In this document: positions 46,651 through 54,500 of the stretch, one piece after another
How positions within the stretch are numbered: position 1 is the first letter of the stretch
How the letters are laid out: the number at the start of each line of letters is the position of its first letter
NCBI GenBank assembly: GCA_934796165.1
Contig: CAKVOU010000003.1
Coordinates: forward strand, 1 to 64,000
DNA: 64,000 nt
DNA from: an uncultured Eubacteriales bacterium
GTDB lineage: Bacteria; Bacillota; Clostridia; Oscillospirales; CAG-272
Reading direction: 5' to 3'
Made by a program: the position numbers and the translations under genes
The notes under the pieces: generated by a model
Databases searched by the model: none
The model's input: the letters and a program-made list of their open reading frames with translations, nothing else
What the model was told of the DNA's origin: nothing

Positions 46651-47253
46651 TCACTTCCGCGCACAGATTTCCGGATACGGGACAACGGGATCCGGGTTTC
46701 CCGTATGTTCCCCGAGCATCTTTTCCATCCAGATCATATCGTACCATCTGCCGAACTTGCAGCCGCTCGCGGTAAATCTTCCGACCAGATGAAATCCCAT
46801 ATGCTCGTGAAAATGCATGCTGTCAAACGTCAGCGTTTTGTCCTCCTTTGTCGGCACGGCAATGCAGGCGCACATATTCCGTACCCCCATCTTGTGGAGT
46901 GCCTCTGCAAGGGCGGCATACAGGGCTCTGCCAACTCCGTGGCGGCGAGCGTCCCTCTCCAGATAAACGGTCGTTTCCACCGACCATGCATAAGCGGCAC
47001 GGGACTTGAATTCCCCGGCATATGCGTACCCGACGATCTTTCCATCTATCTCGGCGCAAAAATACGGGTAGCGCGCGCTGATTTTCCGGATGCGTTCCCG
47101 GAATTGTGCGATGGACGGTGTCACCCATTCAAAGGAAACCGCCGTATTTTCCACATAATAGCGATAAATCTCAAGCAGTGCCTCCGCGTCCGCCTCCGTT
47201 GCCGGACGGATATGCGGTCCTGCTGATTCGGGCATCATTCCCGGCATGTTCAT
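46651..47253 (-). CDS. GNAT acetyltransferase (phosphinothricin-acetyltransferase-like)
   Basis: A 200-residue N-acetyltransferase. The acetyl-CoA loop ARRHGVGRALYAAL is near residue 115. IRPATEADAEALLEIYRYYVENTAVSFE at the start and GFHLVGRFTASGCKFGRWYDMIWMEK at the end are typical of the PAT/BAR-like branch, which acetylates small amines such as phosphinothricin or methionine derivatives; the natural substrate is unknown. The start at 47253 has AGGAAAAC upstream, and 47307 is an alternative. The gene is bracketed by inverted copies of the GC-rich repeat, unlike its neighbours. Confidence 0.85.
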   Translation of the reverse strand: MNMPGMMPESAGPHIRPATEADAEALLEIYRYYVENTAVSFEWVTPSIAQFRERIRKISARYPYFCAEIDGKIVGYAYAGEFKSRAAYAWSVETTVYLERDARRHGVGRALYAALAEALHKMGVRNMCACIAVPTKEDKTLTFDSMHFHEHMGFHLVGRFTASGCKFGRWYDMIWMEKMLGEHTGNPDPVVPYPEICARK

Positions 47254-47343
47254 CTTGTTTTCCTGACCGATTCCTTTCCTGATTTTCACCGAATGTATCG
47301 GTTTCATGTTCCTTGGATTGCGCCGTTTTTCCGCCCGCCGCGG

Positions 47344-47413
47344 GCGGGTGCCCGCCTGCCGGCACCGCCATCGGACTCCGTCCGTGGCGTCGCCGCAGGA
47401 TCCCCGTCCGTGC
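47344..47413 (-). repeat. GC-rich intergenic repeat, full copy, minus orientation
   Basis: Inverted partner of the copy at 46571-46638; reverse-complement features include GGGGATCC, GGACGGAGTCCGATGGCG and GGCGGGCACCCGC. It lies between the GNAT start and the mutY stop. Confidence 0.85.
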
Positions 47414-47435
47414 GGCGGGCTTTATCCCCATCCCT

Positions 47436-48683
47436 TCAAATCTCCGGCAGACACGCGCGGTAGGCGGCAAACGCCGACGGGAGCGCATAATTGTCCCGCA
47501 CCTCGGAAAGATCTGCCGCAAGATACGGCGCGGGAAGCTCCATAGGCGGGGCAACTCGGATGAGATACCCCACCATGTGCCACTCAATGTGCGTAAAAAT
47601 ATGTTTTGCCGCGGGCAGTCCGACGGACTCCAACGGCATCAGCCCAAGCGTCAGAACCGTCTCTTCCGCCTCCTCGCGGGTCAGATGCCCCTCCCGGTTC
47701 GGGAATTCGTAAAGCCCTGCCAGAAGCCCCCGCGCGGGGCGCTTGTCCAAGAGGATCCGCTTCCCGTCGGTCACGAGCAAAACCGTTTTTTTCTCTACCC
47801 GCCGCGCCGCCTTCGGCGCCTTCACGGGGTATTTCTCTACCGTTCCCTCGGCAAAAGCCCGGCAGAACTCCCGGACCGGACAACGACTGCACTGCGCTTC
47901 GCCGTTCGGCACGCAGACCGTCGCGCCAAGCTCGATGAGCGCCTGATTGAAATCCCCCGGCAGATGCGCGGGAATCACGGCGGCAACCGCCTCCTCGATC
48001 CGACGGCGTACCCGGTTGTCACCGATATCGCCTCCGTCCGCCGTAAGGCGGGTCACAACACGAAGTACGTTTCCGTCCACCGCCGGAACGGGAACCCCGT
48101 AGGCAATCGAAGCAATCGCACCCGACGTGTACGGCCCGATCCCCGGAAGCCGGAGAAGCGTTTCCCGGTCGCCCGGAATCACCCCACCGTATTTCTCCGT
48201 CACCTCCACCGCAAACCTGTGCATATTGCGGACACGGCTGTAATACCCGAGCCCTTCCCAGTATTTCAGGTAAACGTCCTCCCCCGCCGCGGCAAACGCG
48301 CGGATGTCCGGGAAGGCGAATAGGAACCGCTCGTAATAGGGCTTGACCGCCTCCACACGGGTCTGTTGGAGCATAATCTCGGAAACCCAGACCCGATACG
48401 GATCCGGCGTCATCCGCCACGGCAGCGGACGCGCGTTCTCTGCATACCACCGCAACAGCGGCGATACGATCTTTCGCGGCAACCCGACCGGATGATCCCC
48501 AATAGCTGCGGAAAAACGCCCGGATTGCGCTCCATCGGATTCTTTTGCTGCAGGCTCACCGGAGGCGGGAATCCCTGCGGCATTCTCCGGCGCAGGGGGT
48601 ACTTGCCCGAGACATTGTCCGCCACTGACGGCTTTCCTTTTTTGCTTTTCCGGATTCTTCCCGCTTTGCTCCGACCGTTTCAT
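47436..48683 (-). CDS. mutY: A/G-specific adenine DNA glycosylase with N-terminal extension
   Basis: Removes adenine opposite 8-oxoguanine. The helix-hairpin-helix LPGIGPYTSGAIASIAYG, VDGNVLRV with the catalytic Asp, the catalytic Glu in SEIMLQQTRVEAV, and a C-terminal NUDIX-like MutT recognition domain (about residues 300-410) are all present. The iron-sulfur Cys set reads C-x7-C-x2-C-x5-C, one residue longer in the first gap than usual. About 65 residues rich in Ala, Pro, Gly and Ser precede the normal start of the fold. They are retained because AAGGAGG and a promoter lie upstream of 48683 and no inner ATG fits. Confidence 0.92.
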   Translation of the reverse strand: MKRSEQSGKNPEKQKRKAVSGGQCLGQVPPAPENAAGIPASGEPAAKESDGAQSGRFSAAIGDHPVGLPRKIVSPLLRWYAENARPLPWRMTPDPYRVWVSEIMLQQTRVEAVKPYYERFLFAFPDIRAFAAAGEDVYLKYWEGLGYYSRVRNMHRFAVEVTEKYGGVIPGDRETLLRLPGIGPYTSGAIASIAYGVPVPAVDGNVLRVVTRLTADGGDIGDNRVRRRIEEAVAAVIPAHLPGDFNQALIELGATVCVPNGEAQCSRCPVREFCRAFAEGTVEKYPVKAPKAARRVEKKTVLLVTDGKRILLDKRPARGLLAGLYEFPNREGHLTREEAEETVLTLGLMPLESVGLPAAKHIFTHIEWHMVGYLIRVAPPMELPAPYLAADLSEVRDNYALPSAFAAYRACLPEI

Positions 48684-48728
48684 GACTTTCCTCCTTCCGT
48701 CGGGCTGCCCCGACCGATTTCTCTGTCC

Positions 48729-48757
48729 ATTGTATCACATCCGATGGCAAAGTTCCA
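48729..48757 (-). promoter_or_regulatory. Promoter of mutY
   Basis: Minus-strand TGGAAC (48752-48757), 17 bp, TACAAT (48729-48734). The -35 region TGGAACTTTG is identical to that of the CarD-family gene. Confidence 0.55.
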
Positions 48758-48767
48758 CCCTCCACGC

Positions 48768-48807
48768 AAAAAAACACGGTATCCGAGAAAAGATACCGTG
48801 TTTTTTT
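48768..48807 (-). terminator. Terminator of the CarD-family gene (bidirectional)
   Basis: A 16-bp stem (48768-48783 with 48792-48807) made of an A run, CACGGTATC and its complement, with runs of seven T on both strands. Confidence 0.9.
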
Positions 48808-48841
48808 GTTTCCGGGTCACAGGGATTGCTCAGCGGTACTG

Positions 48842-49348
48842 TCACGCCTCGCCGCAACGCTCCAGAATATACCCCTCGACATTTTCAAACGGAATGCCAA
48901 GCGCAACTGACAACTCACCGAACAAATTGTTCTTTGCCTCCCGCTCAAACTCCGCGTCCGTATCGGGCAGGCGGCGGGATGAGCCGATCAGCTGGCGGCG
49001 GCGCTCTGACACCGTGCGGATGATCCTCGCACAGGAAAGCGGCGTATGATCGCCGATCGCAGAGCGATAAAGGTTCTTTCTTTCCCGCTCATTGGTGATA
49101 TTCATGACACCAGCCTCCGGAAGCTCTTCGCCAACAAACCGTTCCGCAACCTCTTTTGTCATGACGCGCCGGATAAAGACGTATTCGCTGTCCGCAGGTA
49201 CAAACACCTTGGAGCTTTCCCCGTTCCTGAGCGGCTTCAGCTCATAAAAAAGGCGGGGATCGTTTTTATCAATGGGCGAATTCCGGACCCCCTCGACCGA
49301 ATACACCCCGAAGGTCCCGTACATCACGTACTCGCCGACCTCAAACAT
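48842..49348 (-). CDS. CarD/CdnL-family transcription regulator
   Basis: A 168-residue protein with the CarD_CdnL_TRCF RNA-polymerase-interaction domain at the N terminus (VGEYVMYGTFGVYSVEGV, FYELKPL, KVFVPAD) and a helical C-terminal half. CarD proteins bind the RNA polymerase beta subunit and stabilise open promoter complexes; in Firmicutes they often affect stress and rRNA control. The DNA-contacting C-terminal Trp known in mycobacterial CarD is not seen. GGAGGGG precedes the start; own promoter and terminator. Confidence 0.88.
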   Translation of the reverse strand: MFEVGEYVMYGTFGVYSVEGVRNSPIDKNDPRLFYELKPLRNGESSKVFVPADSEYVFIRRVMTKEVAERFVGEELPEAGVMNITNERERKNLYRSAIGDHTPLSCARIIRTVSERRRQLIGSSRRLPDTDAEFEREAKNNLFGELSVALGIPFENVEGYILERCGEA

Positions 49349-49430
49349 TCTGATCCCCTCCGTTCCTCAAAAACAATACGTGCCGCATCTGTGCGGCGGC
49401 ACCGCAGAGTGTAGCACATTTTCTACATCT

Positions 49431-49459
49431 ATTATAGCAAAATCCGCCCCAAAGTTCCA
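49431..49459 (-). promoter_or_regulatory. Promoter of the CarD-family gene
   Basis: Minus-strand TGGAAC (49454-49459), 17 bp, TATAAT (49431-49436). The first ten bases TGGAACTTTG match the mutY promoter. Confidence 0.6.
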
Positions 49460-49466
49460 TTTGTTA

Positions 49467-49509
49467 TTTGCACAAACTTTCCCCCACAGTGTATGGGCAG
49501 TTTGCACAG
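49467..49509. promoter_or_regulatory. Two TTTGCACA motifs upstream of the CarD-family promoter
   Basis: TTTGCACAA at 49467-49475 and TTTGCACAG at 49501-49509, 34 bp apart. The same half-site forms a palindrome at 58181-58197. The rest of the 378-bp gap 49349-49726 holds only the promoter and the prfC terminator. Confidence 0.3.
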
Positions 49510-49603
49510 AAGATTTGTCAATCTATCATTTGACGGATTTCAACGGAAGTATACACTTTCTCTTCGTTTTTTCAAAAAAGTCCGCGCATTGTCAGTGTTA
49601 ACC

Positions 49604-49648
49604 GAAAAAATTGAAAGAGAGAGGCAAAATTCTGTTCGCCTCTCTCTT
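49604..49648 (-). terminator. Terminator of prfC
   Basis: AAGAGAGAGGC (49615-49625) pairs with GCCTCTCTCTT (49638-49648). On the minus strand it is followed by TCAATTTTTT. Confidence 0.8.
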
Positions 49649-49726
49649 GATCTGCCGGATGAACGGCACAGATGATTTGTGCGGTTTGACAAACGGATTT
49701 GTAAATTCTGCACACCGCGTCCTCTG

Positions 49727-51325
49727 TCACCAGCGGTTGAATTCGGAAAGCTCCAGACCCGGATTGTGCTCCTCGGCATAGCGGATGCTCCATTCCCCGT
49801 TGAAGATCAGAAGGGTCCTGCCCTTCACGTCCTCGACGATTCTGGTGTCCGACGCCAGCTTCAGAGTCGCGGGATCCAGTTTGTCGTTCTCGATGAAGCG
49901 GATCTGGTCGTGCGGAATGTCCATCCGTCGGTACTCCACTCCGTATTCGGTCTGCATCCGGAATTTGAGCACATCAAATTGCAGCATACCGACCACACCG
50001 ACGGTCACACGTTCCATACCGAAGCCCGGTTCGAAGAAAATCTGGATCGCACCTTCCTGCGCAATCTGGTTCATGCCCTTGGCAAACTGCTTGCGCTTCA
50101 TGGAATCGACCTGCTCAATGACAGCAAAATGCTCCGGCGCAAAGGTCGGAATGCCTTCAAATTTCACCTTCAAGGACGGATCGCACACCGTGTCGCCGAT
50201 GGAAAAGATACCGGGATCGAACACGCCGATGATGTCTCCCGCATAGGCAGTCTCAATTCCCTCCCGTTCCTGCGCCATCATCTGTTGCGGCTGGGACAGC
50301 TTGATCATTTTGCCGCCCTGCACATGAAAATACTCCTGTGCCCGGTCAAATTTCCCGGAACAGATGCGGAAAAACGCGATCCGGTCGCGGTGCAGCTTGT
50401 TCATATTCGCCTGGATCTTGAAAACGAACGCGGAAAACCGTTCGTCAAACGGGTCCACCACCGCATCCTGCGTTTTGCGAGCAAGCGGGGGCGTGGTCAT
50501 CTTAAGGAAGCTCTCGAGAAACGGCTCAATCCCGAAATTGTTGAGCGCGGAACCGAAAAATACAGGCGAGAGCTTGCCGTGACGGACCTTTTCCAGATCA
50601 AAATCAAAGCAAGCACCGTCAAGCAGTTCCACCTGGTCAACCAGCTCCTGCCGCAGATTCTCCCCGATGAGCGAGTCCAGTTTTTCGGTGTCGCCGAGGT
50701 CGCAGTCAATGGATCTCAGCCTGTTTCTGCCACCATGGAAATTGTCAAACGCATGGATGCACTTACCCGCGCGGTCGTAAACGCCCTTGAACTGTGCGCC
50801 GCAGCCGATCGGCCAGTTGATGGGATAGGTCCCGATACCGAATTCCTTTTCCAGCTCATCCATCAGGTCGAACGGGTCGCGCGCCTCGCGGTCCATCTTG
50901 TTGATGAAGGTGAAGATCGGGATATCCCGCTTTGCCACCACGCGGAACAGTTTTCTCGTCTGTGCCTCGATACCCTTTGCCGCGTCGATCACCATGACAA
51001 CACTGTCCGCCGCCATCAGCGTGCGGTAGGTATCCTCTGAGAAGTCCTGGTGTCCGGGCGTGTCCAGAATGTTGATGCAATACCCCTCGTATTCAAACTG
51101 CATCACCGAAGAGGTCACGGAAATACCTCTCTGCTTCTCAAGCTCCATCCAGTCGGATACCGCGTGCTTGTCGCTCGCCTTGCCTTTGACGGAACCGGCG
51201 GTCTGGATTGCTCCGCCGTAAAGCAGAAATTTTTCGGTCAGGGTCGTTTTACCGGCATCCGGGTGCGAAATAATCGCAAAAGTACGCCGTCTTTCAATTT
51301 CTTTCCGCATGGTTAAGTCTGCCAT
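49727..51325 (-). CDS. prfC: Peptide chain release factor 3
   Basis: Translational GTPase that recycles RF1/RF2. The 532 residues have G1 SHPDAGKTTLTEK, G3 DTPGHQDFSEDTYRTL (the SEDTYR continuation is specific to RF3) and G4 INKMDRE. SVKGKASDKHAVSDWM is also RF3-like. The start MADLTMRKE at 51325 has GTGAGG upstream; a start four residues earlier has none. Monocistronic. Confidence 0.94.
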   Translation of the reverse strand: MADLTMRKEIERRRTFAIISHPDAGKTTLTEKFLLYGGAIQTAGSVKGKASDKHAVSDWMELEKQRGISVTSSVMQFEYEGYCINILDTPGHQDFSEDTYRTLMAADSVVMVIDAAKGIEAQTRKLFRVVAKRDIPIFTFINKMDREARDPFDLMDELEKEFGIGTYPINWPIGCGAQFKGVYDRAGKCIHAFDNFHGGRNRLRSIDCDLGDTEKLDSLIGENLRQELVDQVELLDGACFDFDLEKVRHGKLSPVFFGSALNNFGIEPFLESFLKMTTPPLARKTQDAVVDPFDERFSAFVFKIQANMNKLHRDRIAFFRICSGKFDRAQEYFHVQGGKMIKLSQPQQMMAQEREGIETAYAGDIIGVFDPGIFSIGDTVCDPSLKVKFEGIPTFAPEHFAVIEQVDSMKRKQFAKGMNQIAQEGAIQIFFEPGFGMERVTVGVVGMLQFDVLKFRMQTEYGVEYRRMDIPHDQIRFIENDKLDPATLKLASDTRIVEDVKGRTLLIFNGEWSIRYAEEHNPGLELSEFNRW

Positions 51326-51428
51326 GGAAAACCTCACAAATCAAAACAGATTTCCGCCGACGGTCGAAGCTTGCGTCACGTCTCGGGGAACATGGCACGT
51401 GCTCGGCGGAATCAGCGCATACGATGTT

Positions 51429-51457
51429 ATTTTATCATGTTTTCCGATAATATGCAA
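51429..51457 (-). promoter_or_regulatory. Promoter of prfC
   Basis: Minus-strand TTGCAT (51452-51457), 17 bp, TAAAAT (51429-51434). Confidence 0.65.
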
Positions 51458-51467
51458 GTCCCGGCGC

Positions 51468-51520
51468 AAAAAAATCGGCACCGGCACAGCCCCGATCATA
51501 CGGGAGCCGTGCAGTGCCGT
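51468..51520 (-). terminator. Probable terminator of the giant surface protein gene
   Basis: On the minus strand an interrupted stem (CGGCAC with GTGCCG, then CACGGC with GCTGTG, then CCCG with CGGG) is followed by seven T. A second perfect 11-bp palindrome without a T run lies between it and the stop, at 51527-51554. Confidence 0.65.
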
Positions 51521-51576
51521 TTTTTCATCCGGACCGGTGATAGCCGGTCCGGATTCGGTTATCCGTTCAGGACGGA

Positions 51577-54500
51577 TTACTCCTGCCCTTTGCTCTGGCA
51601 GACAAAGTTTTCGTCAAACTCAAACCAGACGCCGCCGATGGTACGGGAAGCCGTGCACAGATAGCCGGGTCCGTACGCAGAACCAAGGATGTAGAAGTAG
51701 TACCAGTTGCCGTCAATCTCCTGCCAAGCAGTCTGCATCTCACCGTTCACGTAGTAACGGGTCGTTGCATTCATCTTCTGGATGTTCTCTGCCGTGTAAT
51801 CGTTCATCTCATTTGCATAGATGCAGTTGACAAACCCGTTGTAGAGAATGTGTCCGTCTGCCGCATAATCATATGCAATGCCGCCGATTTCACCGCTTGT
51901 CTTGAGCGTGTAAGGAGCTTCCGAATTTGCATCGTTGAAGTAGTACAGCTTGTAAGCAATGCTGATCCACTGGATTGCCGCTCTGCCGTACACGCCGTTG
52001 TCTCTGCGGAAGTAGTAGGTGTTGCCGCCGATCTCTTGCCAGCCGGTCTGCATGACACCGTCCACATAGTAGTACAGGTCACCGTCGTGAGTCTGCAAGC
52101 CGTTCAGCGGCTTCACCGTGTGGTCTTCGTTGAACTCACGCAGATACCCGCCCAGCATGCAGGTGGCATCCGTTACCATGAATCCGGTCTCAGGCAGGAA
52201 GTAGTACAGCCCGTTCGGATTCGTGGAATACTGCTCATAGATTTCATTGTTGACCGCAGGACCGGAACCATCCTTGTGTCTCCAGCCGGTCGACTTGATA
52301 CCGTTGACAAAGCAGACCGTTCCGCCTTCGACCTCATAGAAGCCGTGCGCAATCACAAGTCCCTTGTCGTTGTCCCAGAAATACTGCTTGCCACCGATCA
52401 CGGAGTCGGAATTCCTGCAGACACCGTTCACGACGGAGCCGTAATAGGTCTTGCCGTCAACCACGAACCAGCCGGTCTTGGGAGCACCGTCTTCGTAGTA
52501 GTACAAGTTACCGTCCAGCTCAACAAAGCCGGAGAGCACCTCCTGGGTTGCGCCGCACGCCGTGCAGACACCGTTGACATAATTGTGCGGAGTCTTTGCA
52601 ATGACCGTACCGGTTTCCACAGTCTCGCCGCAGACGGTACAGACAACATCGCCCGTGTAGCCCTCCTTGGTGCAGGTTGCTTGCTCTGCGTTCCGGATTT
52701 CGGTCTTATGACCGGGAGCGGGAATGGTTTCGCCCTGCTTGATGGTCTCGCCGCAGACGGTACAAACGGTATCGCCTGTGTAGCCGTCCTCGGTGCAGGT
52801 TGCTTCCTTCGCATTGCGGATTTCGGTCTTGTGTCCTTCAGAGGGGATTACTTCGCCCTGCTTGATGGTCTCGCCGCAGACGGTACAAACGGTATCGCCT
52901 GTGTAGCCATCCTCGGTGCAGGTTGCTTCCTTCGCATTGCGGATTTCGGTCTTGTGTCCACCCTTCGGGATGACCGTACCGGTTTCCACAGTCTCGCCGC
53001 AGACGGTACAGACGGTATCGCCCGTGTAGCCATCCTCGGTGCAGGTTGCTTCCTTCACACCACGGAGCTCGGTCTTGTGACCGGTAGCGGGAATGACCTT
53101 ACCGGTCTCCACGGTCTCGTTGCAGACGGTACAGACAGTGTCACCCGTGTAGCCATCCTCAGTGCAGGTTGCGTCCTTTGCACCGCGGGTCTCGGTCTTG
53201 TGACCTTCAGAGTAGATCACTTCGCCCTTCTTAACGGTCGTGCCGCAAACGGAACATACGGTATCTCCCGTATAACCATTCTCAGTACAGGTCGCTTCCT
53301 TTGCACCAACAACTGTGGTCTTGTGCTCACCCTTCGGAATAACCTTACCGGTTTCCACGGTCTCGCCACAGATGGTACAGACAGAATCACCCGTGTAGCC
53401 ATCCTCGGTGCAGGTTGCTTCCTTCACGTTGCGGAGTTCGGTCTTGTGTTCACCCTTCGGAATGACCTTACCGGTTTCCACGGTCTCGCCGCAGACGGTA
53501 CAGACAGTATCACCCGTGTAACCGTCCTCGGTGCAGGTTGCGTCCTTTGCACCACGGATCTCGGTCTTGTGACCAGGAGCGGTGATGGTTTCGCCCTTCT
53601 TGATGGTCTCGCCGCAGACGGTACAAACGGTGTCACCTGTGTAGCCGTCCTCGGTGCAGGTTGCTTCCTTCGCATTGCGGATTTCGGTCTTGTGACCGGG
53701 AGCGGGAATGGTTTCGCCCTGCTTGATGGTCTCGCCGCAGACGGTACAAACGGTATCGCCTGTGTAGCCGTCCTCGGTGCAGGTTGCTTCCTTCGCATTG
53801 CGGATTTCGGTCTTGTGTCCTTCAGAGGGGATTACTTCGCCCTGCTTGATGGTCTCGCCGCAGACGGTACAAACGGTATCGCCCGTGTAGCCGTCCTCGG
53901 TGCAGGTTGCTTCCTTCGCATTGCGGATTTCGGTCTTATGACCGGGAGCGGGAATGGTTTCGCCCTTCTTGATGGTCTCGCCGCAGACGGTACAAACGGT
54001 GTCACCCGTGTAGCCATCCTCGGTGCAGGTTGCTTCCTTCGCATTGCGGAGCTCGGTCTTGTGTCCTTCAGAGGGGATTACTCCGCCCTTCTTGATGGTC
54101 TCGCCGCAGACGGTACAGACAAAGTCACCCGTGTAGCCGTCCTTGGTGCAGGTTGCTTGCTCTGCGTTGCGGATTTCGGTCTTGTGTCCAGCCTTCGGGA
54201 TGACCGTACCGGTTTCCACCAGTTCATTGCAATCTGTGCAATAAACATCACCGGTATAGCCGTCCTTGGTGCAGGTTGCTGCTTCTGCATTGCGGATTTC
54301 GGTATGCTCGTGCGTGCATTCGGCAGGTTCCGGAGCAGGCTGTGCCGCACGGGACAGGCTGTCGAGGAAGAGCTCATGCAGCTGCGTCACCTTTGCAGCC
54401 GTCATCTCGGAGCTGTTCGAGAACACATTGAAGTACATGGTCTTGACACCATAGCACAACTCAGCCGCGTCCCCGGCTCCGTCGCCGGTTGCGTTGAGCG

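Noticed and set aside
51527..51554. Perfect palindrome taken as the terminator of the giant gene
   Set aside because: On the minus strand it is followed by A residues, not T. The structure at 51468-51520 with seven T fits better.
52582..54303. Possible CRISPR or satellite array because of regular repeats
   Set aside because: The units are contiguous, 123 bp long and in frame with a secreted protein; there are no spacers.
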